Assembly: GCA_018969715.1 (NCBI GenBank)
Contig: JAGWXT010000001.1
Coordinates: 200,877-264,876 of the forward strand
DNA: 64,000 nucleotides
Reading direction: 5' to 3'
Source: Actinomycetales bacterium
GTDB taxonomy: Bacteria; Actinomycetota; Actinomycetes; S36-B12; UBA5976
Part shown: positions 53,997-62,517 of the stretch, one piece after another
Position numbering within the stretch: position 1 is the first letter of the stretch
How the letters are laid out: the number at the start of each line of letters is the position of its first letter
Translations under genes and position numbers: made by a program
The notes under the pieces: generated by a model
What the model was told of the DNA's origin: nothing
The model's input: only the letters and a program-made list of their open reading frames with translations
Databases searched by the model: none

Positions 53997-55604
53997 ATGG
54001 CCCGCGCCCACCCCCCCGTCTCGCCACGCGACGGCACCGCACCCTCCGCCCTCTTCCCCCCGGGGACGGTGCTTCGGGTGATGGGACTGGAGACCGAGTA
54101 CGGCATCACCGCACCCGGTCATCCCCGGGTGAACCCGATGCTCACCTCATCGCAGATCGTCACCACCTATGCGCGTCACTGCTACGGCGATCAGCGGACC
54201 CGCTGGGACTACGAGGTGGAGAGCCCACTGCGCGATGCGCGCAACGTCGACGCAGCCACCGCGGATTCACCCCGGCAACCCGATGGGCGGGTCGACGCCA
54301 CGGCAGTGGGCGACACCGATCCCGGTCTGGCCAATGTGCTCCTGCCCAATGGGGCACGCCTGTACGTCGACCATGCACACCCCGAGTACGCCACGCCGGA
54401 GGTGACCACGCCGCGGGAGGCCCTCATCTGGGATCACGCCGGCGATCTCATCGTGACGGACGCCGCGCGGCTGGTCGCCGCGACACCCGGCCTGCTGCCG
54501 TTGCAGCTGTACAAGAACAACACCGACGGCAAGGGCGCCTCATATGGCACCCACGAGAACTACCTGCTTGCCCGCGGCACCCCGTTCGCTGACATTGTCA
54601 CCCACCTCACCGGATTCCTCATCACCAGGCAGGTGTTCACCGGCGCCGGTCGGGTCGGCCTGGGCCAGGACGGCCGTCGCCCAGGGTTCCAGATCTCCCA
54701 GCGCGCCGACTTCTTCGAGACCGAGGTGGGGCTGGAGACGACGCTGCGCCGGCCGATCATCAACACCCGGGATGAGCCGCATGCGGACGCCGAGCGCTAT
54801 CGGCGCCTGCACGTCATCATCGGTGACGCCACCCTCGGGCAGATCGCGACGCTGCTCAAGGTCGGCACCACCAGCCTCATGCTGTCGATGATCGAGGCCG
54901 GTTGGCTGCGCGATCCGCTCATCCCAGCCCAGCCCGTACGCGCCCTGCATGAGGTCTCCCACGATCCGGTGCTGCGCCAGCTGATCGCCCTGCGTGACGG
55001 CCGACAGCTCACCGCCCTGGAGTTGCAGGAGCATTACTGCACAGCGGCCCTCGCCTTCATCGAGCACCACCAGGGTCCGCAGGAGTCGGCCTGGGATCCC
55101 GACACCCGGGAGGTGATCGATCTGTGGCGCGCGGTGCTCGGCGGCCTCGCACATGACATCAGCGGCGAGGCGTCGCGGATTGACTGGGTGGCCAAGCAGG
55201 CACTCCTCGAGGGCTACCGGGGACGCGATGGCCTGTCCTGGGATCACCCGACGCTGGCCCTGGTCGACCTGCAGTGGGCCGACCTTCGAGCCGATCGGGG
55301 TCTGGCGTTGCTCCTGGCTCAGCGGGGAGCACGCGCCCGGTGCGTCTCCGATGACGAGATCGCGCGGGCGGTCACCGAGCCGCCAGCGACCACGCGCGCG
55401 TGGTTCCGGGGGATGTGCCTGGCCCGGTTCCCGGAGTCGATTGCCGCGGCATCGTGGGACTCGCTGATCTTCGACCTGCCTGGTGAGCCCTCCCTGCAGC
55501 GCGTGGCAACCCTGGAGCCACTGCGGGGGACGCGGGCCCATGTTGCGGGGCTGTTCGAGGGCAGTGCCACCGCAGCACAGTTGCTGGCGGCACTGCGCAG
55601 GTAG
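53997..55604 (+). CDS. dop: Pup deamidase/depupylase Dop
   Basis: Converts the Pup C-terminal Gln to Glu and removes Pup from substrates. The 535-aa protein is homologous to Paf[12 protein letters not shown] (metal Glu), ARLYVDHAHPEYATPE (catalytic Asp region), [40 protein letters not shown] and the late SWDSLIFDLPGEPSLQR. The Dop-specific loop (about residues 77-111) is present. A 25-30 residue Pro/Arg/Ala extension precedes the core; ATG 53997 is chosen (GTG 53982 also possible). Its TAG stop begins the pup -10 box. Confidence 0.96.
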   Translation: MARAHPPVSPRDGTAPSALFPPGTVLRVMGLETEYGITAPGHPRVNPMLTSSQIVTTYARHCYGDQRTRWDYEVESPLRDARNVDAATADSPRQPDGRVDATAVGDTDPGLANVLLPNGARLYVDHAHPEYATPEVTTPREALIWDHAGDLIVTDAARLVAATPGLLPLQLYKNNTDGKGASYGTHENYLLARGTPFADIVTHLTGFLITRQVFTGAGRVGLGQDGRRPGFQISQRADFFETEVGLETTLRRPIINTRDEPHADAERYRRLHVIIGDATLGQIATLLKVGTTSLMLSMIEAGWLRDPLIPAQPVRALHEVSHDPVLRQLIALRDGRQLTALELQEHYCTAALAFIEHHQGPQESAWDPDTREVIDLWRAVLGGLAHDISGEASRIDWVAKQALLEGYRGRDGLSWDHPTLALVDLQWADLRADRGLALLLAQRGARARCVSDDEIARAVTEPPATTRAWFRGMCLARFPESIAAASWDSLIFDLPGEPSLQRVATLEPLRGTRAHVAGLFEGSATAAQLLAALRR

Positions 55605-55607
55605 CAT
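55602..55607 (+). promoter_or_regulatory. -10 box for pup embedded in the dop stop codon
   Basis: TAGCAT begins with the dop TAG (55602-55604) and is followed by 6 nt and ATG 55614, so pup-prcB-prcA can be transcribed separately from dop. Confidence 0.55.
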
Positions 55608-55613
55608 CGGGGG

Positions 55614-55793
55614 ATGGCGGGACAGACGGGACGTCGGATCACCCCGAGCGTGCCCGCCGCACCGGCCGCGGCGGCACCGGCGGTCACCACCGACACCGCT
55701 GCGATCGATGACCTGCTGGCTGAGATCGATGCGGTCCTGGAGGAGAACGCCGAGGAGTTCGTCAAGGGCTTCATCCAGAAGGGTGGGCAGTAG
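55614..55793 (+). CDS. pup: Prokaryotic ubiquitin-like protein Pup
   Basis: Small disordered protein attached to lysines as a degradation tag. The 59-aa product has an Ala/Pro-rich N-terminus, a helix that docks in ARC (TAAIDDLLAEIDAVLEENAE) and the C-terminal FVKGFIQKGGQ. It ends in Gln, so Dop must deamidate it before PafA can ligate it. It lies 9 nt after dop and 3 nt before prcB. Confidence 0.97.
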   Translation: MAGQTGRRITPSVPAAPAAAAPAVTTDTAAIDDLLAEIDAVLEENAEEFVKGFIQKGGQ

Positions 55794-55796
55794 TCG

Positions 55797-56591
55797 GTGC
55801 TGACCGGCGCTGACCCGCCGCTGGTACCCGACCGCCGGCAGGCCTCCTTCGTGGAACTGCTCCACCAGCAGGCCCCCTACCTTGCCCTTGGCGAGCGAGC
55901 GCGGCTCGCCGACGCCACCCCGCATGGCACAACGATCGTCGCGGTCGTCCACCCGGGTGGGGCAACGATGGTCGGCGATCGCACCGCCACCCTGGGCACC
56001 GTCATCGCCCAGCGCGATATGCGCAAGGTCTTCCCCGCCGACGAGTACTCCGCCATCGGCGTTGCCGGCTCGGCTGGGATCGCCCTCGACCTGGTCGCGC
56101 TGCTGCAGGTGGAGTTGCAGCACTTCGAGAAGATCGAGGGCACGACGCTGAGCGTGCCGGGCAAGGCGAACCGGCTGGCGGGCCTGCTGCGATCCAACCT
56201 GGCCCTGGCCATGCAGGGGCTGGGGGTGGTGCCGCTATTGGCTGCCTACGACCCGGCCGCACAGCGCGGTCGGGTGTTCTCCTACGACATCGCCGGTGGC
56301 CGCTATGAGGAGCATGAGCACTATGCGGTGGGCTCCGGTTCACTGTTCGCCCGCGGCAGCCTGAAGAAGCTCTACCGGCCCGACCTCACAGCAGAGCAGG
56401 CCCAGCAGGTGGCACTGCGAGCACTGGTCGACGCCGCCGATGACGACACTGCAACCGGCGGACCGGATCAGCGTCGCGGGATCTTCCCGACGGTTGCCAC
56501 GGTGGCTGCTGAGGGCTATCGGGAGCTCCCCGATGACGAGATCGCCCGGCTGCTGGATGAGTCGGGCCCGCCGACGGGCCCCGGCCGATGA
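55797..56591 (+). CDS. prcB: Proteasome beta subunit PrcB
   Basis: Catalytic subunit of the 20S proteasome. The 264-aa precursor has a 44-residue propeptide ending in G before the nucleophile Thr45 ([13 protein letters not shown]). Counting from that Thr as 1, Asp17 (VGDR) and Lys33 (MRKVF) of the active site are in place. [16 protein letters not shown] and [21 protein letters not shown] are also conserved. GTG 55797 is 3 nt after pup; prcA follows 13 nt later. Confidence 0.97.
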   Translation: MLTGADPPLVPDRRQASFVELLHQQAPYLALGERARLADATPHGTTIVAVVHPGGATMVGDRTATLGTVIAQRDMRKVFPADEYSAIGVAGSAGIALDLVALLQVELQHFEKIEGTTLSVPGKANRLAGLLRSNLALAMQGLGVVPLLAAYDPAAQRGRVFSYDIAGGRYEEHEHYAVGSGSLFARGSLKKLYRPDLTAEQAQQVALRALVDAADDDTATGGPDQRRGIFPTVATVAAEGYRELPDDEIARLLDESGPPTGPGR

Positions 56592-56604
56592 GTCGGGCCG
56601 GCCG

Positions 56605-57291
56605 ATGAGCCTGCCGTTCTACGTCTCGCCCGAGCAGATCATCCGCGACAAGGCCGACTTCGCTCGCAAGGGGATCGCCCGGGGTCGCTCCGTGGTCGTG
56701 TGCCAGTGCACCGAGGGCATCCTGTTCGTCGCCGAGAATCCATCCCGCGCCCTGCACAAGGTCTCGGAGATCCACGACCGGGTCGGCTTTGCGGCGGTCG
56801 GCCGCTACAACGAGTTCGAGAACCTGCGCGTGGCCGGGATCCGGTTCGCCGATCTGCGCGGATACGCCTACGACCGTGCCGATGTGACCGGTCGCAGTCT
56901 GGCAAATGTGTACGCCCAGGCGCTGGGCACGGTCTTCACCGACAACGTCAAGCCCTACGAGGTGGAGATCGTCGTGGCCGAGGTGGGCCCGACGGCTGCC
57001 GCCGATGAGATCTACCGGCTCACATTTGACGGTTCAGTTGCCGATGAGCAGTCGTTCGTCGTCATCGGTGGCACCGCCGAGGACATCGCAGCCGCCCTTC
57101 GCCAGCAGTGGACCGAGCCGGTCTCGCGGACCCGGACCCTGCAGTTGGCGGTTGCCGCCATCGCCGAGGGCTCCGAGGACCACGTCGCTCCGGCGGCGGA
57201 CACCCTGGAGGTGGCCCTGCTGGATCGCACGCGAGCTGGTCGCCGGTTCCGGCGGCTGGAGCGCGCGGCAGTGGCTGCGCTGCTCGGCTGA
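56605..57291 (+). CDS. prcA: Proteasome alpha subunit PrcA
   Basis: Forms the outer rings and gate of the 20S proteasome. The 228-aa protein starts [20 protein letters not shown] (gating N-terminus), then [55 protein letters not shown] and [22 protein letters not shown] 56605 is fixed by homology of the gate sequence. A 4-nt spacer separates it from pafA. Confidence 0.96.
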   Translation: MSLPFYVSPEQIIRDKADFARKGIARGRSVVVCQCTEGILFVAENPSRALHKVSEIHDRVGFAAVGRYNEFENLRVAGIRFADLRGYAYDRADVTGRSLANVYAQALGTVFTDNVKPYEVEIVVAEVGPTAAADEIYRLTFDGSVADEQSFVVIGGTAEDIAAALRQQWTEPVSRTRTLQLAVAAIAEGSEDHVAPAADTLEVALLDRTRAGRRFRRLERAAVAALLG

Positions 57292-57295
57292 TCCG

Positions 57296-58660
57296 GTGGA
57301 TCGGCGCATCTACGGCCTGGAGACCGAGTACGGGATCACCTGCACCCTGCGAGGGCAGCGCCGGCTCAGTCCGGATGAGGTTGCCCGTTCCATCTTCGGC
57401 CGCGTCGTGGCATGGGGCCGGTCGAGCAACGTCTTCCTGCCCAACGGCGGCCGCCTGTACCTCGATGTCGGATCGCATCCGGAGTACGCCACCGCCGAAT
57501 GCGATGACCTGCTCACGCTGATCGCCCAGGACCGCGCCGGTGAGCAGATCCTCGAGGGATTGGGCGTCCAGGCCCAGGCCCGCCTGGCGGAGGAGGGGGT
57601 GGGGGGTCGGATCAGCCTGTTCAAGAACAACACCGACACGGTCGGCAACAGCTATGGCTGCCATGAGAACTACCTCATCAGCCGGCAGGGTGACTTCACG
57701 CGGATCATCGAGCCGCTGATCGCCTTCCTCGTCACGCGGCCCCTGCTCACCGGGGCCGGCACGATCCTCAGCACCCCGCAGGGACCGCTCTTCTGCGTCA
57801 GCCAGCGTGCGGAGCACATCTGGGAGTCGGTGTCCAGTGCCACGACGCGGTCCCGGCCACTGGTCAACACCCGCGATGAGCCCCATGCCGATGCCGAGCG
57901 CTATCGCCGGCTGCACGTGATCGGGGGGGACTCCAATATGGCCGAGCCGACGACGCTGCTGAAAGTGGGGTCATGTGCCCTTCTCCTGCATGCACTGGAG
58001 TCCGGGTCCGCCCCGCGCGACTTGACCCTGGACAACCCCATGCGCGCCCTGCGCGAGGTCAGCCGGGATCCGACCGGCCGCTGTCTGCTGCGCCTCACCG
58101 ACGGTCGGGAGATCACCCCGCTGGAGCTGCTGGGGGAGTACTACCTGCGCGCGCGATCCCATGCCCAGGCCTGCGGGCTGGCTGCCCAGCCGACCTTCGC
58201 CTACGTGTTGGACCTGTGGGGCCGGGGCCTGCAGGCGATCGAGAGCGGGGACCTCGACCTCGTGGCAACCGAGCTGGACTGGGTCATCAAGGACCGGCTG
58301 ATCCAGCGCTATCTGGTGCGCCACGGCCTGCGGCTGGGGGACCCGCGCGTGGCGATGGTCAACCTCGCCTACCACGACATCGACCGCGATCGCGGTCTCT
58401 ACCACGTACTCGCGCGCGGGGGTGCGGTGCGCCGGCTGCTGCATCCGCTGACCGTGTTCCGGGCGAAGACCACCCCGCCGCAGACCACGCGTGCCCGGCT
58501 GCGGGGGGAGTTCATTGCCGCCGCCCAGGCGCGGCGACGAGACTTCACCGTCGACTGGGTGCACCTGAAGCTCAACGACCAGGCGCAGCGGACCGTGCTG
58601 TGCAAGGACCCCTTCCGCAGTGTGGACGAGCGGGTGGAGCGCCTGATCGCGGGGATGTGA
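57296..58660 (+). CDS. pafA: Pup ligase PafA
   Basis: Attaches deamidated Pup to substrate lysines using ATP. The 454-aa protein has metal-binding Glu9 in [11 protein letters not shown], catalytic Asp57 in [38 protein letters not shown], and [20 protein letters not shown]. The C-terminal [20 protein letters not shown] is followed by [16 protein letters not shown] 57296 follows prcA by 4 nt, giving one pup-prcB-prcA-pafA transcription unit. Confidence 0.97.
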   Translation: MDRRIYGLETEYGITCTLRGQRRLSPDEVARSIFGRVVAWGRSSNVFLPNGGRLYLDVGSHPEYATAECDDLLTLIAQDRAGEQILEGLGVQAQARLAEEGVGGRISLFKNNTDTVGNSYGCHENYLISRQGDFTRIIEPLIAFLVTRPLLTGAGTILSTPQGPLFCVSQRAEHIWESVSSATTRSRPLVNTRDEPHADAERYRRLHVIGGDSNMAEPTTLLKVGSCALLLHALESGSAPRDLTLDNPMRALREVSRDPTGRCLLRLTDGREITPLELLGEYYLRARSHAQACGLAAQPTFAYVLDLWGRGLQAIESGDLDLVATELDWVIKDRLIQRYLVRHGLRLGDPRVAMVNLAYHDIDRDRGLYHVLARGGAVRRLLHPLTVFRAKTTPPQTTRARLRGEFIAAAQARRRDFTVDWVHLKLNDQAQRTVLCKDPFRSVDERVERLIAGM

Positions 58661-58683
58661 CGATCGCCATCGCCATGGCTGAC

Positions 58684-58689
58684 TAGGCT
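58684..58689 (+). promoter_or_regulatory. -10 box for the FKBP gene (leaderless layout)
   Basis: TAGGCT followed by 6 nt (TCGGTC) and ATG 58696. Confidence 0.5.
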
Positions 58690-58695
58690 TCGGTC

Positions 58696-59244
58696 ATGAC
58701 TGTGCGCTCGATGAACCGTTCGCTGCCGATGAGTCCACGCCCGTTCGGAGGCCTGCGCCTGCTGGCCGCTGCCGGCCTTGCCGGCGCCACCCTCATCGCC
58801 GGCTGCGGTGGGGGCAGTCCGGCCGGCGATGCCGCGGCACCAGCCGGCTACCCGGGGGTGACCGTGACGGGTGAGGCGGGTACCGCACCGGTGGTCACCG
58901 TCGAGGGCGCCGAGCCGCCGGTTGAGCTGGCCAGTGCTGACCTCATCGTCGGTGATGGGCGGGCGGTGTCAGCCGGCGACACCCTCACCGTCCACTACAC
59001 GGGGGTGGGCCTGAACTCGGGTGCGGTCTTCGACTCCTCATGGTCGCGTGGCGAGCCGGTGACCTTCGGCCTGGATCAGCTCATCGAGGGCTGGCAGGTC
59101 GGCCTGCCCGGCGCAACGGTTGGGACGCGCCGCCTGCTGGTGGTCCCGGCAGACATGGCCTATGGCGAGACGCCCCCACTGGGTAGCGGCATTGCCCCCG
59201 GGGAGCCGTTGATCTTCGTCATCGACGTGGTCGCAATCGGGTAG
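58696..59244 (+). CDS. FKBP-type peptidyl-prolyl isomerase lipoprotein
   Basis: The 182-aa protein has a lipoprotein signal (hydrophobic LLAAAGLAGATLIAGC with the lipobox Cys at residue 36), a Gly/Ala linker, and one FKBP domain: SAGDTLTVHYTGVGLNSGAVFDSS, GLDQLIEGWQVGLPGATVG and VPADMAYGETPP. It would act as a prolyl isomerase anchored outside the membrane. An FKBP gene between pafA and pafB is usual in Actinomycetes. pafB starts 4 nt after it. Confidence 0.94.
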   Translation: MTVRSMNRSLPMSPRPFGGLRLLAAAGLAGATLIAGCGGGSPAGDAAAPAGYPGVTVTGEAGTAPVVTVEGAEPPVELASADLIVGDGRAVSAGDTLTVHYTGVGLNSGAVFDSSWSRGEPVTFGLDQLIEGWQVGLPGATVGTRRLLVVPADMAYGETPPLGSGIAPGEPLIFVIDVVAIG

Positions 59245-59247
59245 CAG

Positions 59248-60222
59248 GTGTCCGTGGCAGCCGGTCAGGGCGACGCCACTGAGCGGTTGCTCAACCTCGC
59301 ATTCGTCCTGCTGAGCCGGCCGCGGGGGGTCTCCCGGGGGACGCTACGGGAGGTCGTTCCCGGCTACGGCGAGCGGGAGTCGCCCTCCGAGGCGGCATTC
59401 GCCCGGTTGTTCGAGCGCGATAAGGATGCCCTGCGCGCCCTTGGCCTGCGCATCCGGGCGCGTCCTCGCGATGGGCTGTTCGACGATGAGATCGTCTACG
59501 AGGTCGATCGTGCGGAGGAGATGCTGCCGGCGCTCGAGTTGAGCGCCGAGGAGTGGGCGGTGCTGCGGCTCGCTGCTGCGGTGTGGCGCGACACGGTCAT
59601 GGGGCCGACTGCCGCGCTGGTCCTGCGCAAGCTGGAGGCGGCCGGCGCGCCAGCCGATGCTGCCGAACTGCCATTGCGCGCCCGGCTGGCCGGTGCCGAT
59701 GAGCAGTTCGCCGACCTGCTTCACGCGGTGACCACATCCCGGATCGTGCATTTCGGATATCAGGGTCGACGCGATGGGTCATCGGTGCCGCGGGTGGTTG
59801 AGCCCTGGTCACTGCTGGCGCGACGGGGGGCGTGGTACCTCATCGGTCACGACCGCGATCGTGGCGCCATGCGCGTGTTCCGCCTGTCCAGAGTTCGTGG
59901 CGGCGTTCGCATCAGCGCCCAGCAGGTGACCACCGCCCCGCCGGCCGGACTGGATCTCGCGCGGGTGATCGAGGACTTCCTCGCCGGCCTCAGTCCGCAG
60001 GTGGCATGCCTTTCGGTGGCCCCCGGACGCGCCGGGGATCTACGCCGGCGCGCCCAACCCGACCCGGAGGTGCCCGACCGGTTCACCTGGGAGTACCGCG
60101 AGGAGGACATCACCCTCGGCACCCTCGCCGCGGAGGGCCCGGCTGTCGTCGTCCTCGAGCCTGCTCGGCTGCGGGAGGGGCTGATCGCCCACCTGCGCGC
60201 CGTTGCCGAGGCCAACGCATGA
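59248..60222 (+). CDS. pafB: WYL-domain transcriptional regulator PafB
   Basis: One half of PafBC, which activates DNA-damage genes independently of LexA in mycobacteria. The 324-aa protein has an N-terminal winged helix (LLNLAFVLLSRPRGVSRGTLRE), a central three-helix region, and a C-terminal WYL domain with VEPWSLLARRGAWYLIGHDRDR (the WYL-equivalent) and FRLSRVRGG. GTG 59248 follows the FKBP gene; its stop overlaps pafC (ATGA), so the two subunits are made together. Confidence 0.94.
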   Translation: MSVAAGQGDATERLLNLAFVLLSRPRGVSRGTLREVVPGYGERESPSEAAFARLFERDKDALRALGLRIRARPRDGLFDDEIVYEVDRAEEMLPALELSAEEWAVLRLAAAVWRDTVMGPTAALVLRKLEAAGAPADAAELPLRARLAGADEQFADLLHAVTTSRIVHFGYQGRRDGSSVPRVVEPWSLLARRGAWYLIGHDRDRGAMRVFRLSRVRGGVRISAQQVTTAPPAGLDLARVIEDFLAGLSPQVACLSVAPGRAGDLRRRAQPDPEVPDRFTWEYREEDITLGTLAAEGPAVVVLEPARLREGLIAHLRAVAEANA

Positions 60223-61229
60223 GTGCGGCCCGAACCCGCGCGGCCCGCCTGTTGACGCTTCTGCCGTGGCTGCGCCGGCACCCCGGGGTGAGCATCGTCG
60301 AGGCGGCGGCGGCGTTCGGGGTGAGCCGTCAGCAACTGCTCGCCGACCTGCAGACCCTCACGTTCACCGGACCCAGCCAGTTCGGCGGCGGACTGGTGGA
60401 CATCCAGTACGACAGCGGGACGATCGATGTCGTCGATCCCCAGTCCCTGGACGCCCCCCTGCGGCTCAGTCCGGTGGAGGCGGCGGTGCTCGCGATCTCG
60501 CTGAACTGGTGCGCCGCGCTGCCTGGCGTCCCGCACTCCGAGGCGCTCACCTCTGCCGCGGCGAAGGTGACCGCACTGGTGGGGGAGCCGTCCGCCATGC
60601 CACCCCTGCTCATCGCCCCCGAGGCCACGCCCGCCGAGCAGGACCACGCCCGGCTCCTCGACGAGGCCATCACCGCCCGACGTTGTGTGCAGGTTGCCTA
60701 CACCAGCCAGGCCGCAGGCGAGACGAGCAGTCGCACCATCGAGCCGGGGGCGTTGATCACCACCGCCGGGTACACCTACGTCGAGGCATGGTGCCAGCGC
60801 ACCGAGGAGGTGCGGCTGTTCCGATTGGACCGCATCAGCGAGTGTGTCCTGCTGGCCATGCCGGCACACCGTCGCCCTGCGACGATGGCCGAGCGGATGG
60901 CCTCCGGTCAGTTGGCCTACCCCCATGAGGTCGTCCTCGCCATCGACTCCCAGCACGTGGAGACGCTCGGCGGGCACGGCGCGGCCTTTGCGCCCGATCC
61001 CGCGGGGCGGCTCCTGGCAACGCTGCGGGTGGGGGACCTGCGCTGGGCGGCGCGCCTAGTGCTCTCCCTGGGTGCCGGGTGCGAGGTGCGTTCCCCGCTG
61101 AGCCTGCGACAGGACGTGCGTCAGCGGGCACTCACCGCCCTGCGCCAGTATGAGCTGGCTCAGGATGACGGGGTAGCGGCACAGGTCGAGCACCCGGCGC
61201 CGGGAACGCCGCCCGCGCCGGCTGAGTAG
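60219..61229 (+). CDS. pafC: WYL-domain transcriptional regulator PafC
   Basis: Partner of PafB. The 336-aa protein has a degenerate N-terminal winged helix (LLTLLPWLRRHPGVSIVEAAAAFGVSRQQLLADLQTL), a central helical domain and a WYL domain with SRTIEPGALITTAGYTYVEAWCQRTEEVRLFRLDRI. ATG 60219 overlaps the pafB stop. It ends 8 bp from convergent tatC. Confidence 0.94.
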   Translation: MSAARTRAARLLTLLPWLRRHPGVSIVEAAAAFGVSRQQLLADLQTLTFTGPSQFGGGLVDIQYDSGTIDVVDPQSLDAPLRLSPVEAAVLAISLNWCAALPGVPHSEALTSAAAKVTALVGEPSAMPPLLIAPEATPAEQDHARLLDEAITARRCVQVAYTSQAAGETSSRTIEPGALITTAGYTYVEAWCQRTEEVRLFRLDRISECVLLAMPAHRRPATMAERMASGQLAYPHEVVLAIDSQHVETLGGHGAAFAPDPAGRLLATLRVGDLRWAARLVLSLGAGCEVRSPLSLRQDVRQRALTALRQYELAQDDGVAAQVEHPAPGTPPAPAE

Positions 61230-61237
61230 CCCGCGGG

Positions 61238-62089
61238 TTACGCGGGCAGCGGATCGGCCTCCTCCTCGGCCGCCCGGCGGCGGTCGCGGCGTCGGTCATT
61301 GAGCACGGCCAGTCCGACTGCGGTGAAGATGATCAGCAGCATCGGCCCGGCCAGCAGCAGCATGTTGAACGGATCCCCGGTGGGGGTGGCGATCGCGGCG
61401 AAGGCAAGCACCGACAGCAGGATGATCCGCCACCAGCGTGCCAACGCCCGGCCGCTGACGATCCCGGCAGCATTGAGCAGCAGCAGCAGCACAGGAGTGA
61501 GGTATCCGAAGCCGAACACCAGGATCAGGCGCAGGAAGAACGCCAGGTAGCGGTTGACGGGAACGTAGTTGCCGACCCCCTCCGGGGTGAAGCCGAACAG
61601 CAGGGCAAGGCCGAACGGCATGACGTAGTAGGCGGTCAGGGCGCCTGCGATGAACAGCGGTGCGGCCATCGCCGCGAAGGCGTAGGCCCACGTGCGCTCA
61701 TGACGATGGAGCCCCGGTGCGATGAACCGCCACACCTGGTAGGACCACACCGGGGTGGCGAGGATCAGCCCAGCCACCGCGGAGACCTGCAGTTGCAGGA
61801 GGAACGGGTCGGTCACCCCGGTCAGCACCAGCCGAACGTCCAGCCCCTGAGCCTGAGCCTCGAAGACAACCCCCTCGATAGGGGCCTTGATGATGTCGAA
61901 TAGGCGCGGGTAGAACGCCCAGGCCACGCCGGTCATGGCGACGATGGCGATCACCGCCCGGCTCAGACGGGTGCGCAGCTCCGATAGGTGGGCACCCAGC
62001 GTCATCGACCCGGCGCGCCGCACGGACGGGTCGGAAGCGGCAGCGGCGTCACCCGGTGGAACGGGGTCGTCCGACCGGGAGCCGACCAC
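61238..62089 (-). CDS. tatC: Sec-independent translocase subunit TatC
   Basis: Six-span membrane receptor for twin-arginine signal peptides. The 283-aa protein has MTLGAHLSELRTRL, the first periplasmic loop with FYPRLFDIIKAPIEG, VSAVAGLILATPVWSYQVWRFIAPGL with the conserved F-x-x-PGL, and RRRDRRRAAEEE at the tail. Start GTG 62089 gives a 28-residue polar lead; ATG 62005 (255 aa) is also plausible. It is 38 bp downstream of tatA and opposite in direction to pafBC. Confidence 0.94.
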   Translation of the reverse strand: MVGSRSDDPVPPGDAAAASDPSVRRAGSMTLGAHLSELRTRLSRAVIAIVAMTGVAWAFYPRLFDIIKAPIEGVVFEAQAQGLDVRLVLTGVTDPFLLQLQVSAVAGLILATPVWSYQVWRFIAPGLHRHERTWAYAFAAMAAPLFIAGALTAYYVMPFGLALLFGFTPEGVGNYVPVNRYLAFFLRLILVFGFGYLTPVLLLLLNAAGIVSGRALARWWRIILLSVLAFAAIATPTGDPFNMLLLAGPMLLIIFTAVGLAVLNDRRRDRRRAAEEEADPLPA

Positions 62090-62127
62090 GCGATGGCTGT
62101 CCGTGGCCTGTCGACGTGCCGGGTGCG

Positions 62128-62358
62128 CTAGGCCTGCGCCCGGGGGGTGGTGTCAGGGGCAGCTTCACCGGCAACCGCCGGGGCGACGGGGGCGTCCGGT
62201 GCGCCGTCGGTGTCATGGAGCCCCTTGGTTTCGGCCTTGAAGATGCGCAGGGAGCGTCCCAGGCCGCGGGCGGCATCCGGCAGGCGCTTGGCCCCGAACA
62301 GGACCATCACGAGGATGAAGATGAGGACGATCTCGAGGGGGCCGATCTGCTTGAACAT
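62128..62358 (-). CDS. tatA: Sec-independent translocase subunit TatA
   Basis: Pore-forming subunit of the Tat system. The 76-aa protein has one N-terminal membrane helix preceded by the polar Gly hinge ([20 protein letters not shown]), the conserved [20 protein letters not shown] amphipathic helix, and an acidic/Ala-rich tail. ATG 62358 has an AGGAG ribosome-binding site 8 nt upstream. tatA-tatC form an operon on the minus strand. Confidence 0.94.
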   Translation of the reverse strand: MFKQIGPLEIVLIFILVMVLFGAKRLPDAARGLGRSLRIFKAETKGLHDTDGAPDAPVAPAVAGEAAPDTTPRAQA

Positions 62359-62397
62359 CGCCTGACTCCTGACTCACGTGGAATTCGCGTGCTCTGA

Positions 62398-62448
62398 CTC
62401 GGCACTGGCTCGGGACTGGCTCGGGGCGGGCGAGCCCCGCCGGGGCTC
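62398..62448. repeat. 11-bp tandem repeats and hairpin between tatA and glpD
   Basis: Three 11-bp units, CTCGGCACTGG, CTCGGGACTGG and CTCGGGGCGGG, lie in tandem at 62398-62430. A perfect hairpin follows at once: GAGCCCC (62432-62438) and GGGGCTC (62442-62448) with a 3-nt loop. They lie between the divergent tatA and glpD starts. Confidence 0.6.
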
Positions 62449-62505
62449 CGGCGGGTGATTGCTCCCGGCGGGGCACTGCGCCCGACGGAAACCTCCCTGA
62501 GATCG

Positions 62506-62511
62506 TACGCT
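62506..62511 (+). promoter_or_regulatory. -10 box for glpD (leaderless layout)
   Basis: TACGCT followed by 6 nt (GGGCCC) and ATG 62518. Confidence 0.5.
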
Positions 62512-62517
62512 GGGCCC

